A DNA stretch of 64,000 nt from Carnegiea gigantea (taxonomy: Eukaryota; Streptophyta; Magnoliopsida; Caryophyllales; Cactaceae): NCBI GenBank assembly GCA_029747015.1, contig JAKOGI010000822.1, forward strand, positions 161,001 to 225,000. The letters are read 5' to 3'. Under the pieces are notes generated by a model, which saw nothing but the letters and a program-made list of their open reading frames with translations, did no database searches and was not told where the DNA came from. The translations under genes were made by a program, and so were the position numbers. Shown here in pieces: positions 10,640 to 23,130 of this stretch. Position 1 is the stretch's first letter, and each line of letters starts with the position of its first letter.

Positions 10640-12610
10640 TGTTCGTGCTAAAAATATGTTATCTTTACAATACTTTTATGCCTAATTTATGCTCATCGTA
10701 ATTGTTATTTTTAGATTTTTATTTGATTTTGTTTTGTTTTGTAGGTATTGAATAATTATGGAAGAAATGTAAAAGAAAAAAAAGATGAAAAAAGTGCCAA
10801 AAAAGGAAGAATTGGGCCAAATTGACTCGAACCCAACCCAGATGCCTATTGTCTTTTAACCCAAAAATAATAAAAGGAAATTGAATTGAAAAAAACAACC
10901 TACGCTTTCCCACGCGTGCAGCTCACGTGACTTCTTCCCCCTTTTTATTTCTCATTTTCTTTCTCTTCCCTTTCGGCCCCAGACCCCCGAAAGAACACCT
11001 AAAAACTGGATAGCCCTCCCTGCTCCTCCATCTTCATCTTCACCTTCATCATCTTCTCTCTTTCTCTCTCTCTTTCTCTACCCCATCTCTCTCACCACCA
11101 CCGAATGCCAGCGCAGCATGCCAAAACACCACCCCCATCCAACGGAATGCAAACAGCAACCACCAGATTGTGCCATCTCCTTTGCCCATACGTTTCCAAA
11201 TGGACAGCGTAGATCAATCGAGTTTGGGTATAAATCGGAGATTTCAACTCCAGAGAGAGAGGTATAATCTAGGGTTTGAGTTGTAAGTTTTTGGGCTTTC
11301 ATTTATGGTTTTGTTTTCAATTCGAAGCTTTAGCCTTCTAGGGTTTGTTCTGTTTTCTTGAAGATTTTGATTCGAATTTGTAACAACCATTTTCAGGCTG
11401 AATTTGGGTTCAATTTTGTTCATGCTTTAAAGACTAATATTAGGTTTCAATTTTTCTTTGGGGATCTAAGGTTCGTGCTATGCCTGAAATTCGAATGTTT
11501 AGATCTGTTTTGGCCTCCAAATGCTTGTAATTTAGTTAGATTTTGTCCATTTCGGGTTGTAATCCCAAGAATTGTATGAAAATTTCAAGAGAAAGGCTTG
11601 GTTTGAGGTCGATTGATGCATGGTTCAAGGCCCTGTTTTGATTTTCTACTCCAAATCATCCCCATGGTCTGGGTTTGAATCCTACTCTTCATTCATGCTT
11701 TGTGCTTGTTGGATGTTGCTAAGAATTCAAACTCTCTTTGCTCAATTTCTGGTTTTCTTGGTTTAATTGAATCGATTATGTTCTGATGTTAGTTAAAATA
11801 GTAGCTTTAGGATTTGGTAACTTGCTATGTTTGTGCTCTTCGATTGTGCTTGTTGAGATGATTTTGTTGAGTTGATTTCATTGGTTGATGTTAGATGATT
11901 TTTGTTGATTATATTATGAGATTTTAGTTAGTTTTCTAGTGCTTAGTTTTTATTGATTTAGGATGAGTTGATTTGGGTTTCTGTTGCTTATTGCTCTGTT
12001 ATTCTGATGCTGTGTTTTCGGATTTGAGAAAATGAGTTTGGAACGCTGATTGAATGGTTGCTTGTTGCTTTGGTGCTGGTAATTTGATTGATGATGATAA
12101 TGGCTGTTGAAGGTGTTCGATTTTCTGTTAAGAGCTCCCTGCCTCGGCTCTGTTTTCCCCTCCCCTATTTTGGTTGTTTCATACAACTTTGACTTAGGAT
12201 GTTGGTATGGACATAGGAATGGAACCTGGAAGTTAATTCGTTTGTTGTCATTAAGAGCAGAAGGCTAATTTTTCTTTCTCATAGTGTTACTTCACATTCG
12301 TTCTGTTTAATTTCGATTTTTAGATTCTAGGTTTTAATTTCGGTTGAATGGTGATTGAATTAGTAAATTCATTTAATTTATCTGATGCTTAGTTGAATGG
12401 TGATGAATGTATTGGACTCTTAGTTTGAGGGTATTAGTTCTCTTTGAATGATTTAATTTGGTTTAACATAATTAACATTAGATTAATTAGTTAGTCCAAT
12501 CTTTTATGGCCATAATCTTTTCCACCATCTCTGTGGAGACGACCCTCAAGTACTACGATGACAGTCGTATATTTGCGGCTTTTATTTTTTTCGCTCTAAA
12601 TTATCTAACA
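10640..12610 (+). repeat. 3' LTR of the Athila element
   Basis: 1,971 bp, paired with 29-2021. It ends in ACA and is followed at once by the TATAG duplication and the interrupted copia integrase. Differences from the 5' LTR are frequent, including a shorter CT tract near 11,056-11,080. Confidence 0.92.
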
Positions 12611-12615
12611 TATAG

Positions 12616-13252
12616 TCATCAACGATGCACAAAAAATAATGGCACCCACTTAGACTTGGTGTATGATAATATCCCTATAAATCACAATATATTAGTGCAA
12701 AGGGTCTACTTGCTTTTGACTCACTAACCGAGAAAGTATTTCGAGTTTGCTTTGCCCTATGGCAAACATCACAGCACCCAAAAACATCCTTGTTTACCTT
12801 GAATCCAAACTCTACTGACAATGCAGCTAAACTACCAACTGATGGATGTCCAAGTCGCCAATGCCAAGTAGTCGGATCCTTGTTCTGAAGAGAGACAAAG
12901 GCAGTTCCTCCCACATCATGCTTCAGATAGTACACCCCATTCCTTATCTCACCTACTTCAATCAACTTTTTCGAGGTGAGTTCTTGAGTAATACAAAATA
13001 GGCACCATAAGCAATAACACAATTGTCATCCTTTGCCAACCGATGCGCACATGTTGGGTTACAGGTAAAACTTGGAATGTATAGCACATGTCTCAAAATT
13101 AGCCAACTTCCTAAATCAGTTGTTCCTGCTTCTTTAACCAACGCCACCTGTCCACTTGGTCCAAGGATTTTTATTGCGTCAGGCAACTTAAATAGATTAG
13201 CAAGTATATCCAAATCAGAAGTCATGTGATAGGATACCCCTGAGTCAAGCAC
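12616..13252 (-). pseudogene. Copia A protease, pre-integrase and integrase start
   Basis: Protease: LDSGVSYHMTSD (about 13,215-13,250) with an intact D-S-G, followed by VLYIPSFTCN near 13,068. GAG-pre-integrase: WHWRLGHPSVGSLAALS, then CDVCHRAKQTRNTF (about 12,737-12,780). The integrase start reads CDL-stop-G-Y, where relatives have CDLWGP, so the stop is W to TAG. It then runs to YFLCIVDDY, where the Athila element entered. A frameshift separates the protease and pre-integrase frames near 13,000. Confidence 0.87.
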
Positions 13253-13352
13253 CTACTAGTTACCATTCATTCTTTGTTTATTCTCTCTCTCTTTAAACAA
13301 GTTAAATAAAGCTTCCACCTGTTCAGATGCGAAGCCCCCCTACTTAGCTAGC

Positions 13353-14432
13353 TCAGGCTCTGAACTTGCTCGACCATCTTCTAGTCCCATTGACTTCTCC
13401 CCCTGTCCACCGGCAAGCGTGTTGAAGGTGGTGACGTTGTGAGCCAGTCCGGTGACCTTCGTATCTTGCGTGGTGCTCCAGCCGTGGCGCCCTCTGCCGA
13501 CACTTGACCCATCGCCGGTCTATCTGTGATTCCAAGAACGATTCTAACCTGGATTGGCTCGATTGGGTCGTCGGTTCTGCCAATTTGGGCGGTACCCGAT
13601 TAATTCGAAACATTGGCTCTTCTCGTGGCCTGGCTTCTGGCAGTGTGCACATCTCGGTCGATTTCCGCTCCGTGTTCCAGTAGCCGTCGTTGCCTTGAAC
13701 ACCACTGCGTCAGTGGACTGACTTACCTCCATGTCTCAGCTCATATTCTATTGTCTTTCTGCTCCGAGAGCCATTGAGTATACTTTGTTTAAGTTGGGCA
13801 ATGGTTCGATGCTGAGAATATTGGATCTGACAACTCTGACTCGGGACACGTCGAGCCCTATGAGGAACTGGTGAACCCTCTCGGACTCTTGATATTTGAA
13901 TAGGCTGAAATCCTTGGCACACTTGCAATGAGGCATCTGCAGGTATGCATTGAGTTCATACCACAAAGATTTGAGCTTTGTAAAGTATACACTCACACTA
14001 GTTGTTCCTTGGTTTGCGAGCGTGATTTCTCTTCTCAGTTGGTGAACTCTGATTTCATTGCCATGAGAGTATCTCTCATTCAAATCAGTCCAAATTTGAC
14101 TCGAGGTTTCTGCGTATGTGACAGAACCGTGAAACTTTTTGTCAATTATGTTGTATAGCCATGCAATGACCATAGAGTTACACTTCTCCCAGGCATGAAC
14201 ATCTGGGGAAGATGAGTCGGGTTTTGTGATTCATATCACCATTCACGAACCCAAATTTAGTTTTGGATTTCAATGCGTTAGTGAGGACACGACGCCAATT
14301 TGCATAATTCTCACCATCCAGGATGATTGGGGAAATAATGTTTAAAGGGCTATCCGAACTACAAAGATAGAAGGGGGATCTTGGATCATTGGAATCGATC
14401 ACCAACTTGTCCTTTGTGTCATCTTTGCCCAT
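13353..14432 (-). pseudogene. Copia A gag (frameshifted)
   Basis: Starts at the ATG at 14,432-14,430 (MGKDDTKDKLVIDSNDPRSP), with the usual copia gag N-terminus ILDGENYANWRRVLTNALKSK. A frameshift near 14,180-14,215 joins it to 13748-14173, which carries the UBN2-type gag core (SQIWTDLNERYSHGNEIRVH). The CCHC zinc knuckle CAHCQKPGHEKSQC sits at about 13,610-13,652 in another frame. Gene order and primer site agree on the minus strand. Confidence 0.87.
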
Positions 14433-14464
14433 TGTATTATCACAGACTTATGCTATTCTGTGTT

Positions 14465-14478
14465 GGGCTCTGATACCA
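14465..14478 (-). other. Copia A primer binding site, tRNA-iMet type
   Basis: On the minus strand it reads TGGTATCAGAGCCC directly inside the LTR. TGGTATCAGAGC is the standard plant copia site complementary to initiator tRNA-Met. Confidence 0.92.
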
Positions 14479-14757
14479 TGAAGAATTCTATAGTTTGGAG
14501 AGAATTCTGTATGTTGCCCTCTCCTGACCGGTCCCCTTGTATTTATATATGAACAAGATATGATACAAAACCTAAACAAAGTACAATTATACATAAGGCA
14601 AGACTCTTCCTTGATACCAATCCTAACCCTTTACAAATATGACTCCAACTGGGTTGCCTAAATGTAGTAGATATGTCAATAAGCCTCCTTAACTCTCCAA
14701 GAAAGATGTCAAATAAACATTGACACAATGTCTTGCGAAATAATTTATTTTTCTTCA
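14479..14757 (-). repeat. Copia A 5' LTR
   Basis: 279 bp with inverted ends TGAAGAA (14,479-14,485) and TTCTTCA (14,751-14,757). It directly abuts the primer site and contains a TATA-rich stretch near 14,540. The partner LTR is outside the window. Confidence 0.85.
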
Positions 14758-17239
14758 ACACGTGCACAAAACTAACTTAAATGATTAATTATACGAGTAT
14801 TTATACGTTATTAGTCATATTTGATTTTCACTTTTGTTTTTTTAGGTTTCTTTTCAACAACAACTGTTACTTTGAATCAGTATGAGTCCTAATTTTGTGG
14901 GGGCCTAGGGAGATTTTGCCATTAAGTAATATTGTCTCTGCAAGTATTGTTCTGAGCACATATGCCTATTCTAGGTGACCGGCCCCATACAAAAAAATTT
15001 TAGAAAACGAGTTGGATAACAAGAGCCATCTCAACTAATTAAGTTGGAAGTTTAGAACAAGTTGGATAAAAGAAAATTAAGTACTAAAACCAGGTAGCTT
15101 TAGGTAAGATTTAAAATACCAGATATGCAAATGTTATATGTACATTTTTGTCTACATACATGTTACTTATTCATTGAAATGAACTCATATACAACTAGTA
15201 AATTTAAACAAAATTTCGCCTATATTTTTTATGGCCTTAGGTTATTAGTTTGTGCCATTTTTTATTTCTGCAACATTAAGAAATCATTTACAGATTCAGT
15301 TTGGAGATCAATATTCCATATGATGCCAAAATTAAGATTTATCATTATTATTTAGATTATTTAGATAAAGAGAAATTGCATGATCTAGGGCACGTTCTTT
15401 TCACCTTATCATAAGTATTTATCATTAGCACTCAATATATTTCAGCGCAATCAAACACAATTAAGTATCATTCAGTACAATTCAGTATCATTCAGCAATT
15501 ATAAAAAGTACTTTGTGATTAAACTCAAATCACCTAATTATTTGTCAGTAATCAGACTTATTTTACTAATAATATAAAAATGTTATTATTATAATTGTAA
15601 AATCCGTTGAATATTGAAAACATTATTACATTTTCTAGCTAGATAAAAGGTTTCATGCAATTGCTTTTAATATTTATATGAATAAAATTGTAACTGGATA
15701 GACGTACGAAGTTGCTACGAATTAATTACATGCGGCACTTGCCGATCACACTTGGAATTCGATAGCAGGTAGAAAAGAAAACCATAAATTGTAGTTTTAA
15801 TGCGTAATTTCTTTCACATTTCTGCTAAAATGCTCCAAAAGCTTGATCCAAAATTTGTAATCTCGCCTTCTTATGTTCTAACAACTACACGACATAGTTT
15901 CGATTAATTATTTTTTTAAAAATTGAATTAATAATACAATTCATTACATCTAACAAGTAACAAAGTACAAAAATTTTTGTGCTAATACTAGAGCGACATC
16001 AAAAAGTGGATATATTTGTAAATTATTTGCACATTATACATATCAACTAAAGAAAGTCGTTCGCAAATTAATTTACAACACTCGTAGCGCCCCCCCCCCC
16101 TCAACACACACGCTCACACACACACGTGTATGTAAATGTATATGTATGTATGTGTGTATGTATGTGTATGTATGTGTTTGTGTGTCTGTGTGTATCTATA
16201 TATATCACAACTATTATCAACACCCTAGGTCCTTCAGATGGATATAGATTGTATGGTGAAAGAGATTCAATCACGAGCCTCTTCTTCTCTCCTCCTCCAG
16301 TCATAACTGATAATAAATTGTTCTGATGATTTTGATATCAATGGTTTGATAGCATGAAATAAATAGAGAGATAAAGAAGAGGAAGTATGATCATGAAAAT
16401 ATGCGTGAGAATTCTTATCGCATGTGTGGTAGTGTACATTGATTATGCACAAAAGAATTTGCCCTAACTTTGCCACCTAATGCTCCTTATCATAGGAAAA
16501 TTAATAGGTACAGTTATATAAGGAATAGGTAACAAAATAATACAACTATTTTATTCCTAACATATATCAAGAAGAGCTGAAACTAGATGCAAGACGCAAG
16601 ATTTGAATACATTGTGATCAGCGCTAGTGTGCACTCATGCACTAATACTCTCTTTTATACTTTCTTATGAGCCTTGAATAGTCGAAAGGGTTGTTGTAAC
16701 AAGTTAGGAAACTTACTTGGATAGTTAGGTGTTCAGAGACACAATACTTAGTGACTGAGTTAGTTAGGCGTACTTGGTTGAGTCTTGGAAGTACTCAAGA
16801 AAGCCTTGACTTTGGCATATTCAAGGTGCTTTGAAGTTTACATTTAGTTTAATTTCGGTCAATCACCCAATTGACCCCCCTCTAGGGTTGTGATATTTAA
16901 TTCAATATGATTCAACATAATTTACTAAATTTCAATATGATTCAATATATTTTCAGCAATAAGTACAAATAAGTACCTATCTAAATGCAAAACAATATGC
17001 TTCTAGAAAGAGAATGCAAACTAGGTTGGATAATAAAATTTAAAGCAACTATTTTAATGCTGAAGGTAACTTTGCAGGCGAAGGCATAAGATTAGCCTCA
17101 GCAGTATATGCGTGCTTTATTGGTAGAGCCGGAAGTGATGGTTGATACTGTACATCCACTGTTACTATATTCTTGATTTTATTTACAACATTAAGAAAGT
17201 GAGTGCTAGAATTCTGTTTAGAATTGTACATCCATGAAT
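14758..17239. other. AT-rich spacer with degenerate repeats, no gene seen
   Basis: No supported coding region. Parts that look repeat-derived: 15,389-15,520 has clustered ATTCAGTA/ATTCAGCA motifs, and 16,900-16,985 has similar ATTCAATATGATTCA motifs, together resembling a split MITE. 16,560-16,890 resembles a decayed copia-type LTR end (ATTGACCCCCCTCTAGGGTT near 16,870). A C-homopolymer lies at 16,090-16,100. None of these could be bounded with a target duplication. Confidence 0.5.
16106..16206. repeat. TG/TATG microsatellite
   Basis: Impure simple repeat of TATG, TGTG and TATA units, preceded by CACACA. Long frames across it on both strands are artefacts of the repeat. Confidence 0.9.
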
Positions 17240-18374
17240 AGTGGCAGAGCTAAGAGTGAACCCTGCATCCTGCGATGCCGAACTATAGTATATAAGATAA
17301 CCAGTGTTCGTCTAATTGATGATATAGTCTTTTAATACTTTTTGTTTCCTTTTTTTTTTTTAAGAAACAACACTACATATATAGGCAAATCTATTAGTAG
17401 TTGAGGAGTGTACATGGACACCTACTCTAAAAAAATTTCTAGTGGGATATTTTAAAAGGGGTTAGTTAAGTGTATGTAGATACCTCTAAAATAGACTCAA
17501 AAAGTTATGGATCCTCTAAATATACCCAATTCATATACTGGCATTTTTAATTTTTTTTAAATATAAAACTTACCACCATAACATTGGAATTTGTCAATTT
17601 GATAGAAAAAAAATAAATTAAATGCATCCAAGCCAAATCTTTATCTCCTCTTCTCATGCAAAACTACATTCTGCTTTGCCAAATCTCTCTTTCTATGTCT
17701 CCTTCCCTTTCTCTCTTATGTGGCTTTTAGACTTTAGTTCCATCTGATGCCAGTCTCTTTCTTTTTTTTTTTAATTGTTATTATTAATTTTTTTGGCTAC
17801 TCAGTTGCAATATTGTCTTTGTGCAGAAGTTTCTTGAACTTGGCAATGATCGTTGATTTGAGTTAATGCCAATTTCTTTTCTTTTTTCCCCCTTTTGGTG
17901 TAATTAGATAGTGGAGACTGCTTATTTGTAACTTTATTTCATGGTTAACATATTCACTTACTGGCTTAATATTTTTTTTCTGGATTAATTTCTTGGTGCT
18001 AATGATTTGTGGTATACAATCAATGGTTTTGGTAAGTGGTATGTGATTGTAGCAATCTATGATTTTGGCACAATTTATGCATTAACTTCAAACTACGAAG
18101 AATTGTGGAGAACAAATATAGCAGCAGACTACCATAGTTTTTTCTTTTTGTTTTTTTTGAGTAACAAGTTGAGGAATATTATTATTACATATCAGGTTCC
18201 GCTAATGTGAACATTCGAGATAGAATGTTTGTTAAAAAAAAAATATGAGATGAAACATCTACTCAAAATGGACTACCACAATATGTATCATATAATTTTT
18301 TTTTTGGGTAATGTATCTTAGTGATTATATTAATAGGTGGATGCCCCTATTTTAAGTATTTGGATCCGCCACTG
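17240..18374. mobile_element. Possible decayed hAT-like (TTF-type) element
   Basis: The left end reads AGTGGCAGAGCT. The right end, read inward on the minus strand, is CAGTGGCGGATCCA. CAGTGGCGGA termini followed by a GTGTCCATGGACACC-like motif are common in plant hAT/TTF elements, and GTGTACATGGACACCTACTC is present at about 17,408-17,428. No transposase coding and no clean 8-bp duplication were found, so the boundaries are tentative. Confidence 0.35.
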
Positions 18375-18849
18375 AGTACATAATTATAATATTGCACCAA
18401 ACCTATGAGAAATACCAAATTCACCAAATTTGTTTTCAAACTCCTAATTTCATTTTTCATTTTGATCAAATTCAACTTCCATTTCTTAAAATTATGTATC
18501 TATATGCTAAAAATTATTAGTAAATTCCATGAACATAACCCAAATCTCATTTCTCAAATAAAGAGCCACTTGATTAATGCACTTATTCCTTAAAGTCGTG
18601 TCATACTAGAGGTAATGCAAAATAATAAAAGATTTTAAAAAGTCATGGCTCGTGAGCATTAGAGGCTGGAATGGTGTACCTTACTTGGATCATCAAACAA
18701 TGACCTACCAAATTTAAATAGCAAATGACTAGCTTTAAGTACGATTAGTAGACACAAATTTAACTAGAATTACTAAATTAAGTGCTCCATACAAGGCTTT
18801 GGAAATTAGGGTGACTTAGATGGCCAAAAAGTTTTGAAAAATTTTTTAA

Positions 18850-18945
18850 AAAAATGATTGCGAGATTTGAGAATCAAACACGCGAACAAAGAACAGCACA
18901 GGAGTTTAGGCTCTAAGAGGTGAGTGCACCACTCGGCCACCGTGC
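18850..18945 (-). mobile_element. tRNA-derived SINE or tRNA-like fragment
   Basis: On the minus strand a box A like tRNA-Ser/Leu, GGTGGCCGAGTGG (18,941-18,929), is followed about 50 nt on by a box B-like GTTTGATTCTC (18,879-18,869). This is the internal RNA polymerase III promoter arrangement. No cloverleaf or anticodon arm could be drawn with confidence, so it is not called a tRNA gene. Confidence 0.45.
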
Positions 18946-19579
18946 GGATTCTAATGCCCTTCGAAACAAGTTTATATGTCTAAGGGCTTTTTTGTTTTGC
19001 CCAGACTTCCCCCCCCCCCCAAAAAAAGAGAAAATCAGGGGTGTTAAGTGACACTTCTTGCACTCACATGGCTCCATCATTGTCCATAAATATTAGAAAA
19101 CAATAAATTCAAAATCCCATGAAGCTCAACTTATAATTGTGGGATGAAGCGAGTATCCTAATTATGATAATTAATCAGTTGGATTTGCCTCTTGAGACAT
19201 ACGAGTGAATTGAAGGTGTATAATTTGCGTGCATCTTAAATAGTCTTGGATATAGGTACTTTCTTTGTCCCATAATTATAGCCAAATCTGTGAAACATAT
19301 AAAATTATGTATTACATGTGTTTTTTTTCCCCCTTAATAATAGATAGTCAAAATGAGTTTCAGCAACTCAAAATTAATCATTAATAAGTTACCGGAAATA
19401 AAAAATATGATAATATTATTAACAACAAACATAAATTTTTGGTAATGATTATGAAAGGGATACAGTATCATTTTTATTAATGATTACGGTCTTAGAGTCT
19501 TAATCCATAGGCATTGTCCTGTATATTAAGCTGACAGGTTTGCAGAGTACCTATTTTTGGAATTCTCAGTTGTCAATTA
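18946..19579. other. Spacer before the MULE, nothing recognised
   Basis: AT-rich sequence with a C/A homopolymer junction at 19,009-19,027. No gene or bounded repeat is seen. Confidence 0.6.
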
Positions 19580-20118
19580 CTAAAATAACAGTTATTATAC
19601 CGTCCACCTGGTTGTACAATTACATTTGTACAATCATGCCTATCCACTGCCTAACTGACGCCTCTACAATGCAAAAAGTGAATAACCCGGCGCCTAAAAA
19701 AAAAAAAACAAAAGCTCGTAACTGCTGCAACTTCAAAATACCACGACCCAAAAACTTCCCTCACTTTCTCTCTCCCAAAACCCACTCAACTTCGTGCTTC
19801 AATTGGAGAAATTCTGCCACATTTGCTCATCGATTTTATCAAGAAAACTTCGCAAAATCACCACTGAAGTTTGAAGCAAACAAAATCGAAGTAAGTTTTA
19901 ACAGATTCGAAATTTATTGGCATGATCGAAAGAAAACAATGAATTCGTTTAGCATTCTAGGTTTTAACAAAATCACACACTCATTATCGCGTTTTTCAAA
20001 TGTTTGCAGATGGAAGCTCAACATTCATCAGCATCAAAGAAGAGATCTGCTTGTAATGCATCAAACACTCCTCAGAAGAGGTATGTTGACAACCTCAAAA
20101 CTTCTTAAACCTAATATT

Positions 20119-20925
20119 AGTGAGCAAACGTGCATAACCAGTGAGCAGTATGTGCTTGTTCCTGATTTTGTCTGCAAATTTACAATGAACAGGTTTACCT
20201 TGATGTTCACTAATACATCCAAGACAATTTTACCTCAACTATTAGGATTCTCTTTTATAGTGAGTTGTACCTTGTATTGTGGTGAGCCATATCTTCCATT
20301 TAGTGAGCTGTGAATTATGTGGTTGTTCCTATACATATATGTCTGCTACAGTGAGTCGTGTGTTATAATTTAGTGAGCTAAGGCTTGTGTGTAGTGAGCC
20401 ATGACAAAAATCTGGTGAGCTATACATTATGTGCTAGTGCCTATCAATATATGCATGCTCTAGTGAGTTGTGCCATATATTTTAGTGAGCTATGGCTTGA
20501 ATATAGTGAGCATGACAAAACTGTAGTGAGCTGAGAATAATATGCTAGTTCCTGTTAACATATGCATCCTATACTAACATCTGTCTTATAATATAGTCAG
20601 CTATACTTTACATCCTATTGTGCCATACTTAGTGATTCAAGGCTTGTATATAGTGAGCTATGACAAAAATCTGGTGAGATATACATTATCTGCTAGTGCC
20701 TGTCAACGTATGCATGCTGTAGTGAGTTGTGCCCTATATTTAGTAAGCTATGGTTTGAATATAGTGAGCCGTCACAAAACTGTAGTGAGCTATGAATAAT
20801 ATACTATTTCCTATCAACATATGCATCCTATTGTGACTTCTCTCTTATAATATAGTGAGCTTTACTTTACATCCTAGTGTGCCATACCTTAAATTGCTAC
20901 TGAGCTGTACCTTTTATTCTAGTGT
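20119..20925 (+). repeat. AGTGAGC repeat array 1 (intron 1 of the Ulp1-like gene)
   Basis: Fills the first intron. About twelve exact AGTGAGC copies plus variants (AGTGAGT, GGTGAGC, AGTAAGC), in units near 21-22 bp. A longer period of about 258 bp is visible: the block beginning AGTGAGCCATGACAAAAATC (about 20,395) recurs as AGTGAGCTATGACAAAAATC (about 20,653). Confidence 0.88.
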
Positions 20926-21254
20926 GTTACCACATTCCTGTAATGTCAACATAATATTCAATACTATTTCATAGATTAAAGATAGAAGGGTCAATCACAA
21001 GCCCTCAAGACATCATTATGAAGGTTGTCAGAGACATCTCATCTGAGCAAGTGAACATTAGGTAATTACCACTTGAAATATATGAAAAACATGCACAGTG
21101 TACTCCACTGCGCTAACATTATCTTTTTCTTTTTTATTGAAGCCCAAATGATCAAAATAAAACAAATCAAACAAGTCAAGGAATGCAAGATGATATTACT
21201 CACAATTCAGACCAAGGTATGTCTACATTATATTCTATGTTAATACCTGTCAAA

Positions 21255-21575
21255 TAGTGAGCCATGACATATGGGCTGGTAAGCCCATACAAATGTCTAG
21301 TGAGCTGATCTGCAAATGCAGTGAGCAGACAACTATATTTAATGAGCTAACCTGCAATTGTACTGAGCAGACACCTATGTTTAGTGAGTTGACCTATAAT
21401 TATAGTGAGCAGACAACTATATTTAGTGAGCTCACACATATTTCTTGTGAGCAGACAACTATGTTTAGTGAGCTAGCCTATAATTCTAGTGAGTAGATAG
21501 TTTATTTTAGTGAGCTGACCTACAATATTGTGACCATACCTTTTATTTTAGTGAGCTGAAATATATATATTGAGA
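21255..21575 (+). repeat. AGTGAGC repeat array 2 (intron 3)
   Basis: The cleanest 21-bp array. From 21,299 the motif recurs every 21 bp for about eleven units, alternating between a CTGACCT type and a CAGACAACTAT type, so there is a 42-bp higher-order unit. Because 21 is a multiple of three, a frame of 79 codons stays open through it and reads as heptapeptides (SELTYNY, SEQTTIF). It sits between good splice sites, so I treat it as intronic. Confidence 0.9.
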
Positions 21576-23130
21576 CCTACATTATATTAAACATTACACA
21601 TTTATTTAGTTGTACATCTTGTTCATTTATACAATATACCACGTACAGCTGCAGAAGAAGCAACCAAGGTAGGTCAACCAAAACATCAGCAAACCCTATC
21701 CACCGCAATGGAGACAACCTCTGCTGGGAAAACCAGTTTAACAAGTACTACTGCAACTAAAAGAAGGCTGAAATAAGAAGTTAGGAAAAACAGAAATATT
21801 TGTAACACTCCACCTACTTCAGAAGATGAACAATTATAAGCTCCAATAGCAGAGGAGAAACAAAAAGTGGTGCTGAAAAAAACACTGAGTGTGCATGCTA
21901 TACAACCATCACAGCCTACTCACCAGGAAGAGGGAGGATAACAGCAACAAAAACCAGCAAACCCACCTCAACAAGACACTACAGCATCAGGGTAGAGACT
22001 AAAGTTCGTGCTGCAAAAAAGGAAAACAATGCACAGCAAAAACTCCCCTAATGCTCCCAAAAACACTGCACAAGAAAGCTCTAAAAAAACAATTACCGAT
22101 ATTCATCAACAATCATCACAGGAAACAGATGATACTGTGGAGGACACCACTTACAAAATGCCTCCCCCTGGACATGTTGATGAATCAGAGTCTGATGATG
22201 AAGTATTGGTGAAGAGAATAAAGAACATAAAACAAGGAATAAAGTCCAGGCCAAAGAAAATACAACTGAGGGTAAAAAACTGTGTTAAGTCACAACTCGA
22301 GAAAAAGGAGGATGTCCAAAAGAGTCCTAACCCTCCTGTAAAGAGTGCACAACTCTCAGTTATAAAGCATAAAAAAGAATAGAAATCCCTGAAGAAGAAA
22401 TAGCATGTCCAAAAAAGTGTTGTTGTACCTGTTGAAAGCCCCAAGTCTGTGCAATCAGTGCCAAAGCCTCAAGAAGATCTCTCAATCAAGAACGTCACCA
22501 TCAGGGTTTGTTGGCATGATTGCTAATTTCAATGAGGTACAGAGAAAGGCAATATAAGATATGGGGTTTAGAGAATTCCTCCACTTACAGGTCATAGAAT
22601 TACCATGGGATTTATGCAAATGGCTAGTGGACAGTTTTGACCCATACTCAGTCACCTTATATATATCACTAGATAAAAGGATTGAGATTACACCAATGGA
22701 TGTGCATATCACATTGGCACTCCCCATTGGTGGATGGAAAGTTGAGGAGTTTTATGAAAAAAGGCCCAAAGATGCCAAATACAATGAAGTCCTTAATGCA
22801 TGGAGAAAAGACTGAAATCTGCAAGATGAGACCCCTAAACTAAGCCAAATGGCACAATACATTCTCAGCCAGACTGATGCAGGGGAAAGTTTCAAAAGAA
22901 ACTTTGTAATGTACATGGTATCATGCTTCTTCAATGGTTTAAAGAACGTATATTGTGCACCCTATTCTGCTAAAAATGTTGCTCATGTTGAGGACATAGC
23001 ATCAATTGATTGGTGTCAGTACACCATTGACAGATTATGTGAATCTGTCAAAAAGAGGGTTTCAAACTTCGATGGCCCTATTCTCTTCTTGATGGTAAGT
23101 TCTTTATACTATATCAGAATATCATGTTTT

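Larger units (their letters stand above)
29..12610 (+). mobile_element. Athila-type Ty3/gypsy LTR retrotransposon, nested in copia A
   Basis: Full-length element with two long LTRs (29-2021 and 10,640-12,610), both starting TGTTCGTGCT and ending in ACA. The 5-bp target duplication TATAG lies at 24-28 and 12,611-12,615. A tRNA-Asp-type primer site follows the left LTR and a G-rich tract precedes the right LTR. The order gag, protease, reverse transcriptase, RNase H, integrase is that of Ty3/gypsy, and the primer site and very long LTRs fit the Athila/Tat lineage. All coding parts carry stops or frameshifts. The two LTRs differ at many positions, so the insertion is old. No convincing env-like third ORF is seen. 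A hAT-type element interrupts the integrase. Confidence 0.93.
12616..14757 (-). mobile_element. Copia A, 5' half (LTR, gag, protease, start of integrase)
   Basis: Minus-strand Ty1/copia retrotransposon whose remaining part continues beyond the left window edge. From right to left it holds a 279-bp LTR, a tRNA-iMet primer site, gag, protease, the GAG-pre-integrase zinc motif and the first part of integrase. The Athila element interrupts it at the VDDY motif. The right flank of the LTR starts ACACG, the expected 5-bp duplication, whose partner lies outside the window. Confidence 0.88.

Noticed and set aside
18850..18945. Functional tRNA gene
   Set aside because: Box A and box B are present, but I could not draw acceptor, anticodon and T arms with consistent pairing.
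19540..20313. 257-codon plus-strand frame as a gene
   Set aside because: It crosses the presumed MULE terminus, the 5' untranslated region and intron 1. The exon 20010-20080 with proper splice sites is in a different frame and fits the downstream protein.
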